Below, piece by piece: positions 48,145-59,835 of a DNA stretch of 64,000 nt; position 1 is the first letter of the stretch, and every line of letters starts with the position of its first letter. The stretch lies in the NCBI GenBank assembly GCA_905479075.1, contig CAJQLA010000012.1, positions 62,001 to 126,000 on the forward strand, in the 5' to 3' direction. A model generated the notes under the pieces. It saw only the letters and a list, made by a program, of their open reading frames with translations. It did not search any database and was not told where the DNA came from. This DNA is from an uncultured Gammaproteobacteria bacterium. GTDB lineage: Bacteria; Pseudomonadota; Gammaproteobacteria; Nitrosococcales; Methylophagaceae. Position numbers and translations under genes: made by a program.

Positions 48145-48639
48145 ATGCTACGCATGGGAAAATTGACAGATTACGGCATAGTTTTAATGAGCTATTTAGC
48201 CAGAAATAATAAGGATCACTACAACGCGCACACTTTAGCTGACGCAGTCCATATGCCTCAGCCAACGGTGAGGAAAGTGTTAAAAGCACTATCACAAAAT
48301 GGCTTGTTGGATTCTGAACGTGGTGCACATGGTGGATATAGTTTAAGCCGTCAAGCAAAAGACATTTCAATTGCCGACATTATTACAGCTATCGAAGGCC
48401 CTATTGCTTTAACTGAATGTGTGAGCAGCGAAAGCCAATGTGATCAGGAAGTTCATTGTGCAGTGCAAACCAATTGGGAACGCATAAATAGCGCTGTCTA
48501 CCATGCCTTAGATGAAGTGAAGTTGTCAGACATGTTAATTCCTGATGCTCATAATAAAGGTGTAAGTCCAATCCATTTTTATCCAACTTCGAGCAAGTTG
48601 GACAGTGAAATACAACAGGATGGTGAGATCCATGGCTGA
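48145..48639 (+). CDS. sufR: Rrf2-family Fe-S regulator of the suf operon
   Basis: A 164-residue winged-helix regulator. The N-terminal [19 protein letters not shown] and [11 protein letters not shown] are typical of the gammaproteobacterial SUF-associated Rrf2 regulator, related to IscR. Cys92, Cys99 and Cys105 are spaced as cluster ligands. It probably senses Fe-S status and represses its own operon through the 48107-48131 palindrome. An AGGAGG precedes the ATG. The end overlaps sufB. The symbol follows the operon-linked name and does not imply the cyanobacterial SufR family. Confidence 0.87.
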   Translation: MLRMGKLTDYGIVLMSYLARNNKDHYNAHTLADAVHMPQPTVRKVLKALSQNGLLDSERGAHGGYSLSRQAKDISIADIITAIEGPIALTECVSSESQCDQEVHCAVQTNWERINSAVYHALDEVKLSDMLIPDAHNKGVSPIHFYPTSSKLDSEIQQDGEIHG

Positions 48640-50080
48640 GCAAAAACAGCAAATAGAAGAGTTCGTACCGAGTGAATATTCGGCCGGTTTCGTCACTGAT
48701 ATTGAGGCGGATAGTTTACCGCCGGGTTTGAGTGAGGATGTGGTTCGACAAATTTCGGCCATCAAAGGTGAGCCTGAGTTTCTGTTAGAGTGGCGCTTGA
48801 AGGCATACCGTCATTGGCTAACATTGGAAACGCCTAAATGGGCGCATGTCCACTACCCAGAAATAGATTATCAGGACATCAGTTATTACTCAGCTCCTAA
48901 GAAGAAAACAGATGGACCGAAAAGCTTGGACGAAGTTGATCCTGAATTATTAAGAACCTATGAAAAATTGGGTGTGCCGTTAGAAGAGCGAGCGCGTCTT
49001 GCAGGTGTCGCTGTTGATGCTGTTTTTGACAGTGTCTCAGTGGCTAATACTTTCCAAGATAAATTAGCCGAAGAAGGCATCCTATTTATGCCGTTTTCAA
49101 AAGCGGTTAAACAACATCCAGAATTGATAAAAAAATACCTTGGTAGTGTGGTGCCATATCGAGATAATTTTTATGCCGCATTAAATTCAGCTGTGTTTAG
49201 TGATGGGTCATTTGTGTTTATTCCTAAGGGTGTACGTTGCCCTATGGAATTATCAACCTATTTCCGAATCAATGCAGCCAATACAGGACAGTTCGAGCGT
49301 ACCCTGATTATTGCCGAAGATGATGCTTATGTTAGTTATCTAGAAGGTTGTACAGCACCGATGCGTGATGAAAATCAATTACACGCTGCGGTAGTAGAAC
49401 TGGTTGCTTTAGATCGTGCAGAAATTAAATACTCTACGGTCCAAAACTGGTATCCAGGCGATGAAAATGGCAAAGGTGGCATCTATAATTTTGTGACCAA
49501 AAGAGCAGCCTGTCGAGGTGTTAGTTCTAAAGTGTCTTGGACGCAAGTAGAAACAGGTTCAGCGATTACTTGGAAGTATCCAAGTGTTATTTTGCAAGGT
49601 GATAATTCGATTGGTGAGTTTTACTCGGTTGCTGTGACTAATAATATGCAGCAAGCTGATACTGGCACCAAGATGATTCACTTGGGTAAAAACACCAGTT
49701 CGACAGTTATTTCCAAGGGCATCTCGGCTGGGCGTTCTGAAAATGCCTATCGTGGCCTGATTCGTGTTGGACCTAATGCAGAAAACGCCCGTAACTATAC
49801 CGAGTGTGATTCATTATTAATGGGCGACACTTGTGGAGCTCATACTTTCCCTTATATAGAAGTGAAAAACCCGACTGCTCAAATTGAACACGAAGCTTCA
49901 ACTTCTAAAATTAGTGAAGATCAACTGTTTTATTGTAAACAGCGTGGCATGGATACAGAAGATGCAGTTTCAATGATTGTGAATGGCTTTTGTAAGGAAG
50001 TGATTCGCCAGTTACCAATGGAATTTGCAGTAGAAGCCCAGAATCTATTAGGCCTATCGTTAGAAGGCTCTGTTGGTTAA
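48632..50080 (+). CDS. sufB: Fe-S cluster assembly scaffold protein SufB
   Basis: A 482-residue SufBD-family protein of the SufBC2D scaffold. Conserved stretches include [54 protein letters not shown] and [24 protein letters not shown] 48632 is preferred over an in-frame ATG at 48605 because the family N-terminus begins here and GGTGAG lies just upstream; it overlaps sufR by eight bases. Confidence 0.96.
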   Translation: MAEQKQQIEEFVPSEYSAGFVTDIEADSLPPGLSEDVVRQISAIKGEPEFLLEWRLKAYRHWLTLETPKWAHVHYPEIDYQDISYYSAPKKKTDGPKSLDEVDPELLRTYEKLGVPLEERARLAGVAVDAVFDSVSVANTFQDKLAEEGILFMPFSKAVKQHPELIKKYLGSVVPYRDNFYAALNSAVFSDGSFVFIPKGVRCPMELSTYFRINAANTGQFERTLIIAEDDAYVSYLEGCTAPMRDENQLHAAVVELVALDRAEIKYSTVQNWYPGDENGKGGIYNFVTKRAACRGVSSKVSWTQVETGSAITWKYPSVILQGDNSIGEFYSVAVTNNMQQADTGTKMIHLGKNTSSTVISKGISAGRSENAYRGLIRVGPNAENARNYTECDSLLMGDTCGAHTFPYIEVKNPTAQIEHEASTSKISEDQLFYCKQRGMDTEDAVSMIVNGFCKEVIRQLPMEFAVEAQNLLGLSLEGSVG

Positions 50081-50146
50081 ACCGCATTCGTTTTTAGTAC
50101 CGCGATTAGCGATAGACGATGATTAAATTATTTAAAGAGATAAAAC

Positions 50147-50908
50147 ATGTTAGAAATTAAAAACCTTTATGCCAGTGTTGATGGAAAAGAAATTCTTAAG
50201 GGTATCAACTTAACCGTCAATGCGGGCGAAGTGCATGCCATCATGGGCCCTAATGGGGCTGGTAAAAGCACTTTATCTAATGTTTTAGCAGGTAGAGATG
50301 GTTATGAAATCACACAAGGTGAGGTAATATTCAAAGATGAAGACTTATTAGACCTTGAAGCTGAAGAGCGGGCACGTCGTGGTATTTTCCTTGCCTTCCA
50401 ATATCCTGTTGAAATTCCGGGTGTGAGTAATATTTATTTACTTAAAGCCGCTTTAAATGCGGTGCGTGAACACCAAGGTCTAGATGAATTAGATGCAATG
50501 GACTTCCTTGCGTTAGTTAGGGAAAAAATGCAGCTAGTTCATATGAATGAAGAGTTTTTATACCGTGGCGTTAATGAAGGTTTCTCTGGTGGTGAGAAGA
50601 AACGCAATGAAATCTTACAAATGGCCCTGTTAGAACCAGCACTAGCCATACTTGATGAGACTGATTCGGGTCTTGATATAGATGCTTTGCGAACAGTATC
50701 AGAAGGGGTGAATGCCTTACGTTCGCAAGAACGTTCGATTGTAATGATTACTCACTATCAGCGACTGTTGGATTACATACAGCCTGATTTTGTTCATGTC
50801 CTGTCTGATGGTCGCATCGTGAAATCAGGTGATAAAGAATTAGCAAAAGAACTTGAAGATAAGGGCTATAGCTGGGTTAAAGAGCATGTGGAAGGTTCTG
50901 CTGCATGA
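50147..50908 (+). CDS. sufC: Fe-S cluster assembly ATPase SufC
   Basis: A 253-residue ABC-type ATPase that powers the SufBCD scaffold. Walker A is GPNGAGKST (34-42), the signature is [14 protein letters not shown], Walker B is [16 protein letters not shown], and [12 protein letters not shown] contains the H-loop. [13 protein letters not shown] is specific to SufC. It starts 66 bases after sufB and overlaps sufD by four bases. Confidence 0.97.
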   Translation: MLEIKNLYASVDGKEILKGINLTVNAGEVHAIMGPNGAGKSTLSNVLAGRDGYEITQGEVIFKDEDLLDLEAEERARRGIFLAFQYPVEIPGVSNIYLLKAALNAVREHQGLDELDAMDFLALVREKMQLVHMNEEFLYRGVNEGFSGGEKKRNEILQMALLEPALAILDETDSGLDIDALRTVSEGVNALRSQERSIVMITHYQRLLDYIQPDFVHVLSDGRIVKSGDKELAKELEDKGYSWVKEHVEGSAA

Positions 50909-52209
50909 AGCAATTAACCGAATTAACGACATCATTTACAAGTGTTGCAGACAGTATTGATCTGCCAGGGCAAGATTTATCCTGGATACAGGAAATACGT
51001 CAGCAAGCATTAGCACAATTTAATCAGTCTGGTTTCCCATCGAAGAAAGTGGAAGATTGGAAGTACACCAGCTTATGGGAACTGACGCAACTGCAATTCA
51101 GTCACCTTGTTGAGCCTGTAGAAGTTAGTGAACAGCATTGCGAACAGCTTGCTCTATTGGAAGATGCTTATCGTGTTGTTATCGTTGATGGCGTATTTTC
51201 TGCTGACTTATCAAAATTGACTTCTTTACAAGAAGGTCTAACAGTTGGTCCTTTCTCACAATCTTTAGAACGTATTCAACAGCAATTAGGAAAACAAGTA
51301 TCGATTGAAAAAGAAGGTTTAACAGCCTTAAATACTTTATTGATGAAAGAAGGTGTGATGGTTCATATCGCTGAAGATAAAATCATCGATAAACCAATTG
51401 AGCTCCTGGTCATCAACACAGGTGGTACAGATAACTTAGCCACACATCTACGGAATATGATCGTGTTAGATGATAATGCAGAAGCGACAGTGATTGAGCA
51501 TTATGTTGGTTTGACGGACACATCGTGTCTGACCAATGTGGTGAGCGAAGTCATCCTGGCCGAGAAAGCGGAACTTTTTCATTATAAATTGCAGCAAGAA
51601 TCTGATAATGCCTTCCATATAGCGACATTAGCAGCTAAACAAGCAACAGGAAGTCAGTGGCATACCAATAATATTAATTTGGGTGCAAAGCTGGCGCGTA
51701 ATGATATCCATAGCCAATTATTTGGTGAACAATCGCATACTACGATGGATGGTTTGTACATACTGGATAATGAGCAACATATTGATAACCATACCCGTAT
51801 AGATCACTTCGTACCCAACACGACCAGTAATGAGCTTTATAAAGGTGTCCTAAATGGCAGTAGCCATGCTGTCTTTAATGGCAAGGTGATGGTACACAAA
51901 GATGCTCAAAAAACAGATTCTAATCAATATAACCATAATTTATTATTGTCACGTAATTGCGAAATTGATACTAAGCCAGAAATGGAAATTTATGCCGATG
52001 ACGTTAAGTGTGGTCACGGTAGTACAGTAGGGCAGATCGATATGGATCAGTTGTTTTTCTTGCGTGCTCGTGGTTTAGACGAGGTAACAGCAAGAAGTCT
52101 GTTAACCCATGCATTTGCAGTTGAAGTATTAGAACGTATTCCTTCAGAACATATTAGAAAAGCATTATCTAATGTGATTGAGCAACGTCTTCCTCGTGGT
52201 AAAAAATAG
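50905..52209 (+). CDS. sufD: Fe-S cluster assembly protein SufD
   Basis: A 434-residue paralogue of SufB that completes the scaffold. The N-terminal [17 protein letters not shown] and C-terminal [31 protein letters not shown] (in shorter pieces [16 protein letters not shown] and LFFLRARGL) are the family marks, including the conserved His. It lies between sufC (four-base overlap) and sufS (two-base gap). Confidence 0.95.
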   Translation: MKQLTELTTSFTSVADSIDLPGQDLSWIQEIRQQALAQFNQSGFPSKKVEDWKYTSLWELTQLQFSHLVEPVEVSEQHCEQLALLEDAYRVVIVDGVFSADLSKLTSLQEGLTVGPFSQSLERIQQQLGKQVSIEKEGLTALNTLLMKEGVMVHIAEDKIIDKPIELLVINTGGTDNLATHLRNMIVLDDNAEATVIEHYVGLTDTSCLTNVVSEVILAEKAELFHYKLQQESDNAFHIATLAAKQATGSQWHTNNINLGAKLARNDIHSQLFGEQSHTTMDGLYILDNEQHIDNHTRIDHFVPNTTSNELYKGVLNGSSHAVFNGKVMVHKDAQKTDSNQYNHNLLLSRNCEIDTKPEMEIYADDVKCGHGSTVGQIDMDQLFFLRARGLDEVTARSLLTHAFAVEVLERIPSEHIRKALSNVIEQRLPRGKK

Positions 52210-52211
52210 TC

Positions 52212-53435
52212 ATGGCAGCGTTTGATATTGAAGCCATCCGTAAGGATTTCCCGATTTTAGATCAACTTATCTATGATAAACCTTTAGCGTATTTAGATAA
52301 TGCCGCGAGTAGTCAAAAACCGGTTCAGGTGATCGAGGCGATAGATCATTATTATCGAAAAGATAATGCCAATGTTCATCGTGGCGTACATCGCTTGAGT
52401 CAACGTGCTACAGATGCTTATGAAGCCTCGAGAACTAAAGTTCGTGATTTTATTAATGCCAAATCAGACAAAGAAATTGTATTTGTCCGAGGTGCAACAG
52501 AAGCCATTAATTTAGTAGCTCAAAGCTTTGTTCGGCCCCAGACAAAAGCCGGTGATGAGATCTTAATTAGTCATATGGAACATCATGCCAATATTGTTCC
52601 TTGGCAGATGTTGTGTGAACAAACTGGCGCTAAGTTACGTGTTATTCCAATGACGGAACAAGGTGAACTAGATTTAACAGGCATAGATGATTTATTAACT
52701 GAACAGACAAAAATCTTAGCGATAGGGCAGGTGTCGAATGCCCTAGGTACGATTAACCCGGTGAAGATGCTGACTGAAAAAGCCCATGCTAAAAACATCC
52801 CAGTATTGATTGACGGTGCACAAGCCGTACCGCATCTTTCAGTCGATGTGCAGGATTTAGATTGTGATTTTTATGTGTTTTCAGGCCATAAAATGTTTGC
52901 ACCGACAGGCATAGGTGCATTGTATGGAAAACAAGCTTTATTAGAAGAGATGCCGCCATGGCAAGGTGGTGGCGATATGATTCTGTCCGTGAGTTTTGAG
53001 CACACCCAGTACAATGAATTACCTTATAAATTTGAGGCTGGAACGCCACATATTGCAGGGGCTATTGGTCTAGGTGCTGCGATTGATTATATGCAGAGTA
53101 TAGGCGTTGAGAAGCTGGCAAAACACGAACATGATTTGCTCGATTACGCTACAGATAAATTAAGTAATATGGCGGGTGTTCGTCTCATAGGAACAGCTCA
53201 ACACAAAGCCAGTGTTTTATCATTTTTAATTGAGGGTGTTCATCCTCATGATGTCGGGACTATATTTGATCAACAAGGTGTCGCTATCCGTACGGGACAT
53301 CATTGTGCCCAACCCGTCATGCAGTTTTTTGGTATACCCGCGACAGCGCGTGCTTCGTTCGCTTTTTATAATACGATGGATGAAGTCGATGCACTTGCTG
53401 CTGCGGTAGTGAAAGTACAGGAGCTATTTGCCTAA
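52212..53435 (+). CDS. sufS: Cysteine desulfurase SufS
   Basis: A 407-residue PLP enzyme that takes sulfur from cysteine for cluster assembly. [24 protein letters not shown], the PLP lysine in [17 protein letters not shown] (about residue 226) and the catalytic Cys in RTGHHCAQP (about 364) are all visible. These are group II desulfurase marks. Its stop shares a base with the sufU start. Confidence 0.97.
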   Translation: MAAFDIEAIRKDFPILDQLIYDKPLAYLDNAASSQKPVQVIEAIDHYYRKDNANVHRGVHRLSQRATDAYEASRTKVRDFINAKSDKEIVFVRGATEAINLVAQSFVRPQTKAGDEILISHMEHHANIVPWQMLCEQTGAKLRVIPMTEQGELDLTGIDDLLTEQTKILAIGQVSNALGTINPVKMLTEKAHAKNIPVLIDGAQAVPHLSVDVQDLDCDFYVFSGHKMFAPTGIGALYGKQALLEEMPPWQGGGDMILSVSFEHTQYNELPYKFEAGTPHIAGAIGLGAAIDYMQSIGVEKLAKHEHDLLDYATDKLSNMAGVRLIGTAQHKASVLSFLIEGVHPHDVGTIFDQQGVAIRTGHHCAQPVMQFFGIPATARASFAFYNTMDEVDALAAAVVKVQELFA

Positions 53436-53887
53436 TGAGTTCAGCTGATTTAAGAGATCTTTATCAACAAGTGATCATGGATCACAACAAAAAACCACGA
53501 AATTTTCGTGAAATGCTGGATGCCAATCATTTAGCACATGGTAATAACCCTTTGTGTGGTGATGCCTTAGTTGTTTTTGTCAAAATGGATGGGGATGTGA
53601 TTGAGGATGTCAGCTTTCAGGGTAGTGGTTGTGCAATTTCAATGGCATCAGCCTCATTAATGACAGAAAGCATTAAAGGTAAAACCTTAGCTGAAGCCGA
53701 AGCAATTTATCAGCAGGTTCATAAACAAATGACAAGCGAAGATGCTGATCCTGCTCTATTAGGAAAATTGGAAGTATTAGGTGGTGTTCGAGAGTTTCCT
53801 GCGCGTGTAAAATGCGCGACGTTGTCATGGCATACGATGCACACGGCAATGGAGAATGACCACGATATATCAGTAACGACAGAATAG
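53435..53887 (+). CDS. sufU: SufU-type sulfur transfer / scaffold protein
   Basis: A 150-residue IscU-like protein. The three conserved cysteines are in NPLCGDALV, GSGCAISMASASLM and RVKCATLSWHT, and the 18-20 residue insertion between the second and third matches SufU rather than IscU. It probably receives sulfur from SufS. SufE is absent, consistent with a SufS/SufU pair. Confidence 0.92.
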   Translation: MSSADLRDLYQQVIMDHNKKPRNFREMLDANHLAHGNNPLCGDALVVFVKMDGDVIEDVSFQGSGCAISMASASLMTESIKGKTLAEAEAIYQQVHKQMTSEDADPALLGKLEVLGGVREFPARVKCATLSWHTMHTAMENDHDISVTTE

Positions 53888-53896
53888 GGCAGTAAG

Positions 53897-54229
53897 ATGA
53901 CGGAAGAACTTTTTAAAGCAAGCCCAGAAGAATTGAAACAAGATGTGGTTGAGATGCTGGAAACCATCTACGACCCAGAAATCCCAGTGAATATTTATGA
54001 GCTAGGATTAATCTACGATATTAAAGTCAGTGATGAGTCTATCGTTGATATCCAAATGACCTTAACAGCGCCAGGCTGTCCAGTTGCACAATCATTCCCA
54101 GGTGATATTGAGGCTAAAGTTGGCACAGTCCCGGGCGTGGCTGAATGTCATGTTGAGCTTGTTTGGGAACCAACTTGGACAAAAGATATGATGAGTGAGG
54201 CGGCACAACTACAATTGGGTATGTTCTAG
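53897..54229 (+). CDS. sufT: SufT / MIP18-family Fe-S maturation protein
   Basis: A 110-residue DUF59 protein with DPEIPVNIYELGLIYDI and TLTAPGCPVAQS, the conserved Cys in TAPGCP included. Family members help Fe-S cluster delivery. It is co-oriented, ten bases after sufU, and closes the core suf operon. Confidence 0.9.
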   Translation: MTEELFKASPEELKQDVVEMLETIYDPEIPVNIYELGLIYDIKVSDESIVDIQMTLTAPGCPVAQSFPGDIEAKVGTVPGVAECHVELVWEPTWTKDMMSEAAQLQLGMF

Positions 54230-54263
54230 CCATTTCATTTCACCAATCTGTAAGGAGCGGTGA

Positions 54264-56600
54264 ATGTTAAAAAAATTATTAAGCTTTATAACGCTGTTAG
54301 GAGGCCTTATGACGGTAACTGCAGCCGAGATAGATCCTCAATGGTTTCAAGCCTACCAAAACAAAGGGTCAAGCTACGAGCCTAGAACCCGACATTTCAA
54401 TCCGGACGGTCAACCCAAATATATCAATCGTCTAATCTTGGAAGACTCACCTTATCTGAACCAACATGCCCATAACCCAGTGGATTGGTATCCGTGGGGA
54501 ATAGAAGCATTTACAGCAGCAAAACAGCAAGATAAACCCATCTTCCTATCCATCGGCTATTCAACCTGCCATTGGTGCCATGTCATGGAAGAACAAAGCT
54601 TCGATAATGAAGTGATAGCTAAACAGATGAACACGTCTTTCATCAATATCAAAGTCGATCGAGAACAGCGTCCAGAACTAGACGAGCTTTATATGACAGC
54701 CGTGAGCTTAATGACCGGACATGGAGGCTGGCCTATGTCGAGTTTCTTAACACCAGAAGGTAAAACATTTTGGGGCGGCACTTATTTACCACCACAGCAA
54801 TTTAGCAAAGTGTTAAATGGCCTATCAACTGCGTGGTTGGAAAATCGCAGTCAAGTTGATGCGCAGGCAAATGAAATAGCAGCTGCTGTTAAGAAAATAA
54901 ACACGACCAAACAGCAAAGTGCTCAGATTAGCCCAGATATTGTTGAACAAGCAGCTAGTCAGTTATTGCAAGGTTATGACGAGCTTATGGGCGGTTTTTC
55001 ACAAGCACCTAAGTTTCCTAATGAGGCTGACTTATTCCTACTGCTTGATACCATTAAACGTAATGAAGATCAGTCATTACTCGAGGTGGTTGAAACGACT
55101 TTAAATGCAATGGCACAAGGTGGTATTTATGATCAAGTCGGTGGTGGCTTTCATCGTTATTCAACCGACAACGAATGGCTGGTGCCTCATTTTGAAAAGA
55201 TGCTTTATAACCAAGCTCATTTAGCCAGAGTTTATCTGTATGCCTATGAGTTAACAGGAAATGCGTTTTATGCCCGTATAGCACGTCAAACATTGGACTA
55301 TGTGTTGCGTGATATGACATCGGAACAGGGTGGGTTCTATTCAGCCACAGATGCAGATAGCGAAGGTGAAGAAGGCACCTTTTTTGTGTGGTCTAAAGAT
55401 GAATTGAAAAGCGTTTTATCAACGCAAGATGCAGACTTAGTGATTAGCTTATTTGATGTGACTGATGAAGGTAATTTTGAAGGTCACAATATTTTATACC
55501 TTCCTGAAAGTTTAAAGGCTTATGCTAAACAGTACGGACTTGATTACCAACATTTCCTTAATCGACTAGACAGTATTTTAAAGACATTAAGAGAAGTAAG
55601 GCAGCAGCGTGAATATCCTTTGCGTGACAATAAGATCATCACTGCATGGAATGGCATGATGATAACGACATTGGCATTGGCAAACGATATTTTAGGAGAT
55701 GAAAAGTACCTTGTAGCTGCGAAGCAAAACGCAGATTTTTTATGGAAAGTGAATAGAAATACACAAGGTCAATTATGGCGTGTCCATATGCAAGGCAGTT
55801 CATCGATTCCAGCAGCCCAAGAAGATTATGCTTATTTAGCTGAGGCGATGATTGCACTCTATGATGCAAGCCAGGAGAAAGTTTATTTACAGCGTGCCCA
55901 ACAATTAAGTGATGCCATGTTGGATCTGTTTTGGGATAAAGATGCTGGCGGTTTTTATATGAATACTGTGAGCGATGTGCCGACTATGGCGAGAGTCAAG
56001 CAAAGTAGTGATGGTGCTACTCCTTCGGGTAACTCGATCGCTTTTCATGTATTGAGTATGCTGAGCAAGCGCACTGATAACTTGGAGTACGATAGCAAGG
56101 CATCGGCCACGATAGCCGCTTTTGCAGATGACATAATGCGAGCGCCCGCTGCCTATGGTTATATGCTCCATGTCTTAGAAAAACAGCGAAACGGCGAATT
56201 ATCAAGTCGACAATATGCTGCCCGTGGTGAAGTCTCGGTTAAGGCAGCTATAAGCAAGCAAGCTAAGAAAAGACAGCTTGTTCTAACGCTGGATATTCAA
56301 CCAAATTGGCATATCAATGCTAACAAACCATTGGATAAAGACTTAATCGCGACTGAGCTGGTTCTGTCAGATATAATGACGCAACAATTGGGCAAGGTGC
56401 TCTATCCACAAGCGGTTGAGAAAACGTTAGGTTTTAGCCAAAAACGTTTAGCCTTGTATGAAGAAAACATCGTTATTTCAACTGATATTGAACTAACACC
56501 AGAACAGATGACCAAGCCCATTCGCTTTAATTTGAAACTACAAGCTTGTAATGAACAGGTTTGTTTAGCGCCTGAAACCTTACAATTTAGATTGAGATAA
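54264..56600 (+). CDS. Exported DUF255 thioredoxin-like protein with C-terminal DsbD-alpha-like domain
   Basis: A 778-residue protein. It has a signal peptide (cleavage near VTAAE, about 21), then a DUF255/YyaL-type thioredoxin domain ([34 protein letters not shown] with Cys102/Cys105), then a six-hairpin glycosidase-like region (about 230-640). The C-terminal 120 residues resemble the periplasmic alpha domain of DsbD ([21 protein letters not shown] near 765). A thiol-redox role in the periplasm is suggested, but unproven. It follows sufT by 34 bases and overlaps the malic enzyme gene by one. Confidence 0.78.
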   Translation: MLKKLLSFITLLGGLMTVTAAEIDPQWFQAYQNKGSSYEPRTRHFNPDGQPKYINRLILEDSPYLNQHAHNPVDWYPWGIEAFTAAKQQDKPIFLSIGYSTCHWCHVMEEQSFDNEVIAKQMNTSFINIKVDREQRPELDELYMTAVSLMTGHGGWPMSSFLTPEGKTFWGGTYLPPQQFSKVLNGLSTAWLENRSQVDAQANEIAAAVKKINTTKQQSAQISPDIVEQAASQLLQGYDELMGGFSQAPKFPNEADLFLLLDTIKRNEDQSLLEVVETTLNAMAQGGIYDQVGGGFHRYSTDNEWLVPHFEKMLYNQAHLARVYLYAYELTGNAFYARIARQTLDYVLRDMTSEQGGFYSATDADSEGEEGTFFVWSKDELKSVLSTQDADLVISLFDVTDEGNFEGHNILYLPESLKAYAKQYGLDYQHFLNRLDSILKTLREVRQQREYPLRDNKIITAWNGMMITTLALANDILGDEKYLVAAKQNADFLWKVNRNTQGQLWRVHMQGSSSIPAAQEDYAYLAEAMIALYDASQEKVYLQRAQQLSDAMLDLFWDKDAGGFYMNTVSDVPTMARVKQSSDGATPSGNSIAFHVLSMLSKRTDNLEYDSKASATIAAFADDIMRAPAAYGYMLHVLEKQRNGELSSRQYAARGEVSVKAAISKQAKKRQLVLTLDIQPNWHINANKPLDKDLIATELVLSDIMTQQLGKVLYPQAVEKTLGFSQKRLALYEENIVISTDIELTPEQMTKPIRFNLKLQACNEQVCLAPETLQFRLR

Positions 56601-58297
56601 TGACCACATTAAGCAACAGTAAAAGACCCGTCTACCTGCCTTATTCAGGCCCAACACTACTCAGCATGTCTTTGCTCAATAAAGGTTGTGCTTTTTCCGA
56701 GCAAGAGCGTGAAGAATTTGGCCTTACAGGCTTGTTGCCACAGCGTTATGAAACTATTGAACAGCAAGTTGATCGTGCTTATAAGCAGTATTCAAGCTTT
56801 GATGAGCCGATCAATAAACATATTTATTTGAGAGCGACACAAGACAGCAACGAAACGCTATTTTATAAGCTGGTGCAGCAATATATTGAAGAGATGATGC
56901 CTATCATTTATACACCCGTTGTGGGTGATGCTTGTGTGCGTTTTTCCGAGATTTATCGTCGGACACGTGGTTTATTTATCACTTATCCAGACCGACATCG
57001 TATTGATGAAATGTTAGCCAATGTCACTAAAAATAAGATAAAAGTGATCGTCGTTACCGATGGTAGCCGAATTTTGGGGCTTGGTGACCAAGGTATTGGT
57101 GGTATGGGTATTCCTATCGGCAAGTTATCTTTATATACCGCTTGTGGTGGCATTAGCCCAGCCTATACTTTGCCAATTATGTTGGATGTAGGCACTAATA
57201 ATCAGACCTTATTGGATGATCCTTTCTATATGGGTTGGCATCATCAGCGAATTGAACAACAACAATACGATGAGTTTTTAGATTTATTTATTAAAGCGGT
57301 AAAAAAACGTTGGCCAGAAGTGTTGTTGCAGTTTGAAGATTTTAATCAAACTAATGCCTTGCCATTACTTAATCGTTATCGTGAAGAAATTTGCTGTTTT
57401 AATGATGATATCCAAGGCACAGCAGTGGTAACAGTAGGCACACTCTTGGCAGCTTGTCGCTTAAAAGAAGCCAAACTCAGTGAACAAACAGTGGTATTTG
57501 CAGGTGCTGGTTCAGCTGGTTGTGGTATCGCCGAACAAATTATTACCCAAATGTGTGCAGAAGGTATTTCAGAGCAACAAGCCAGAAGCCAAGTATTTAT
57601 GATTGATCGCCATGGCTTATTAGTTGACGAAATGCCAGAAATATTAAGTTTCCAACAGCCTTTAGCACATAGCCAACAAACGATTGCTAACTGGCAATAT
57701 CAAGGGAAATATCCATCATTATTAGATGTTATTAGCCATGCCAAACCGACCATATTGATTGGCGTATCAGGACAAGCAGGTTTGTTTACAGAAGATGTTA
57801 TTAAAACTATGTATGGAGGTTGTCCAAGACCTATTGTTCTGCCACTGAGTAACCCTTCAAGACATATTGAAGTGACTCCTCAACGTGTGATCGAATGGAC
57901 AGAGGGTCAAGCGATTATTGCCACAGGAAGTCCTTTTGAACCTATTGAGTATCAAGGTGAAACGTATACCATCCCACAATGTAATAACAGCTACATCTTC
58001 CCTGGGTTCGGTCTTGCAGTCGTTGCTGCGAAAATTCGCTTTATTAGCGACGAGATGCTGCTTGTTGCGGGTGAAGTTTTAGCCGATGCGTCGCCTGTTA
58101 TCAAAACGGGAGAGGGTGGTTTATTACCTAAATTGGCAGAGATAGGTGAACTGAGTAAGCATATTGCCTTTGCTGTCGGTAAAAAAGCACAACAACAAGG
58201 TCTGGCAGACGAGATGGCAGATGAAGATTTATTAGCAGCCATTGAAGCTAATTTTTGGACACCTGAATATCGGCAATATAAACCGCTAAAAGGCTAG
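56600..58297 (+). CDS. maeA: NAD-dependent malic enzyme (oxaloacetate-decarboxylating)
   Basis: A 565-residue enzyme converting malate to pyruvate and CO2. [25 protein letters not shown] is the malate-binding N-terminal domain, [31 protein letters not shown] contains the metal and catalytic residues, and [17 protein letters not shown] is the NAD-binding fold. Length matches E. coli MaeA (SfcA) rather than the larger MaeB. Start overlaps the previous stop. Confidence 0.95.
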   Translation: MTTLSNSKRPVYLPYSGPTLLSMSLLNKGCAFSEQEREEFGLTGLLPQRYETIEQQVDRAYKQYSSFDEPINKHIYLRATQDSNETLFYKLVQQYIEEMMPIIYTPVVGDACVRFSEIYRRTRGLFITYPDRHRIDEMLANVTKNKIKVIVVTDGSRILGLGDQGIGGMGIPIGKLSLYTACGGISPAYTLPIMLDVGTNNQTLLDDPFYMGWHHQRIEQQQYDEFLDLFIKAVKKRWPEVLLQFEDFNQTNALPLLNRYREEICCFNDDIQGTAVVTVGTLLAACRLKEAKLSEQTVVFAGAGSAGCGIAEQIITQMCAEGISEQQARSQVFMIDRHGLLVDEMPEILSFQQPLAHSQQTIANWQYQGKYPSLLDVISHAKPTILIGVSGQAGLFTEDVIKTMYGGCPRPIVLPLSNPSRHIEVTPQRVIEWTEGQAIIATGSPFEPIEYQGETYTIPQCNNSYIFPGFGLAVVAAKIRFISDEMLLVAGEVLADASPVIKTGEGGLLPKLAEIGELSKHIAFAVGKKAQQQGLADEMADEDLLAAIEANFWTPEYRQYKPLKG

Positions 58298-58320
58298 GCT
58301 TCGTTTTTCAGGTATAAAAA

Positions 58321-58704
58321 ATGAATAAACTCTGGGTGGGATCACTCTATTATTTTCTAAATGTGATTCTTCACCTTGGCGTTTTCGGGGTGTTATTTTT
58401 TGTGTCTGCGTCTGACCATTTGACGATACTAGAATACATAGCTGAGTTTTGGCAGTCTCCAGAGGGTAGAGAGACGATCATTTTTAACTCTGCTCTTCTC
58501 ATTGCTAACTTAGTTTTTGCTTTAGGTATTATCTTTTTAGCACCTCGCTCCAGCATAATATTGATCATCATGGCTGTTATTGCATGGCTTGGCCTTATAT
58601 TCGCTTACCAAGCTGAGTTAGTGGGTTTATTGGCTTATGCCGCGGGTGCAATTCACTTGAGTATTTTTAGTTATAATCACTTTAAAGGTAAGGTAGAGGT
58701 ATAA
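58321..58704 (+). CDS. Small four-helix membrane protein, unknown function
   Basis: A 127-residue hydrophobic protein with about four membrane helices (8-27, 50-72, 76-93, 97-117) and no motif I recognise. It starts 24 bases after maeA and precedes another small membrane protein gene, so the three may share a transcript. Confidence 0.6.
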   Translation: MNKLWVGSLYYFLNVILHLGVFGVLFFVSASDHLTILEYIAEFWQSPEGRETIIFNSALLIANLVFALGIIFLAPRSSIILIIMAVIAWLGLIFAYQAELVGLLAYAAGAIHLSIFSYNHFKGKVEV

Positions 58705-58731
58705 CAAAGTTTAAAGGGCTGTTCACTTGAA

Positions 58732-58968
58732 ATGACAAAGCTGCTGACATATGTTTTATTATTTTTTGGAGGGATAATCGCCTTTGGTGGAGCAGCGTTT
58801 GTTTTTATGTATTTCTGGGAAGCAATCATTGTAAGAATGGGTGATCCCGATCAATCACTTATATTTTGGTATTTACCCATACTTTTTATCGGCATCATAG
58901 CTGTTATTTGTGGTGTTTCAATGTTGATACAGGGCATCCATCATCTGAAAAATGGCACTGAAGATTAA
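58732..58968 (+). CDS. Small two-helix membrane protein, unknown function
   Basis: A 78-residue protein with helices at about 5-28 and 42-66, and a short charged C-terminus. No family is recognised. It is co-oriented with and 28 bases after the previous membrane protein gene. Confidence 0.5.
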   Translation: MTKLLTYVLLFFGGIIAFGGAAFVFMYFWEAIIVRMGDPDQSLIFWYLPILFIGIIAVICGVSMLIQGIHHLKNGTED

Positions 58969-59104
58969 ATAGAAATAGCCCCGATTGATGTTAGTTTAAT
59001 GGATGGGTTTAGGTAAAAAGAGCTTGATGATATATGAAGTATGCATAGATATTAACTTAACTTCCGATACCACCAAACGCTTTTAAATATTGCCTGATTT
59101 GTCA

Positions 59105-59671
59105 CTATTCAATGGTTATTTTGACTTCAACCGGAATAGCCTTTGATACCATCTCGTAGACGGGTGAATAGTTAAGCATGTTTCTCAAAGTTTCTTCATC
59201 GGTATCAGTCTTAGCTCGGATATCGACGTTAATCTTGTTATAGCCTCTATTGACCTCATTTGATACACCAAAGAAGCCCCGGGCATCCATTTCGCCTTCA
59301 GCGGTGATATTAAGCGTTTCTCTCTGAATACCTTGTACTGAAGCATGTGCAACGATAGTGGTGTTTAGGCAACTAACAAGAGAATTTAGATAATGTTCAA
59401 CAGCATTGGGTGCCGTGTTTTCTCGAGCTAGGAACGTGGGTTGGTCTGCATGCACGACCAAGGGTTGTGACCGTTCAGTTTGTTCACCGTTTCCAGCATA
59501 AAAATTTTTAATTGATGTACGGCTAGGGCTACCATTAATCCACTGATTATCGGCTCGGAAACGAAATTGACCAAAGTTATCATCCTGTGCCATGTGGGTA
59601 GCAATATTTACAATGGCATCTGTATTAACACCATTGACGATGTGATCCAGTTTTTTTACTGTATTAGTCAT
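59105..59671 (-). CDS. OsmC-family protein
   Basis: A 188-residue OsmC/Ohr-fold protein. EHYLNSLVSCLNTTIVAHASVQGI has the first conserved Cys (Cys101) after the family pattern. At the position of the second, resolving Cys (usually CPV) the sequence has Ser169 in YSPVYEM, so a standard two-Cys hydroperoxide reductase is doubtful. It is divergent from the HxlR-type regulator gene at 59836, which probably controls it. Confidence 0.8.
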   Translation of the reverse strand: MTNTVKKLDHIVNGVNTDAIVNIATHMAQDDNFGQFRFRADNQWINGSPSRTSIKNFYAGNGEQTERSQPLVVHADQPTFLARENTAPNAVEHYLNSLVSCLNTTIVAHASVQGIQRETLNITAEGEMDARGFFGVSNEVNRGYNKINVDIRAKTDTDEETLRNMLNYSPVYEMVSKAIPVEVKITIE

Positions 59672-59835
59672 GATTATTCTCCTATAGAATCAGTTTTAAG
59701 ATCGACTTTTTGCATCGATGGTTAAAGCTTATTCGCATAGTGTTTAGACTGATACATCATAGAATGTAGTAAAGCACTACAAAATCAGTAGTATACTTTT
59801 CAATGACCTATAAAAATTCGTAGGGGGAAGTGTTT

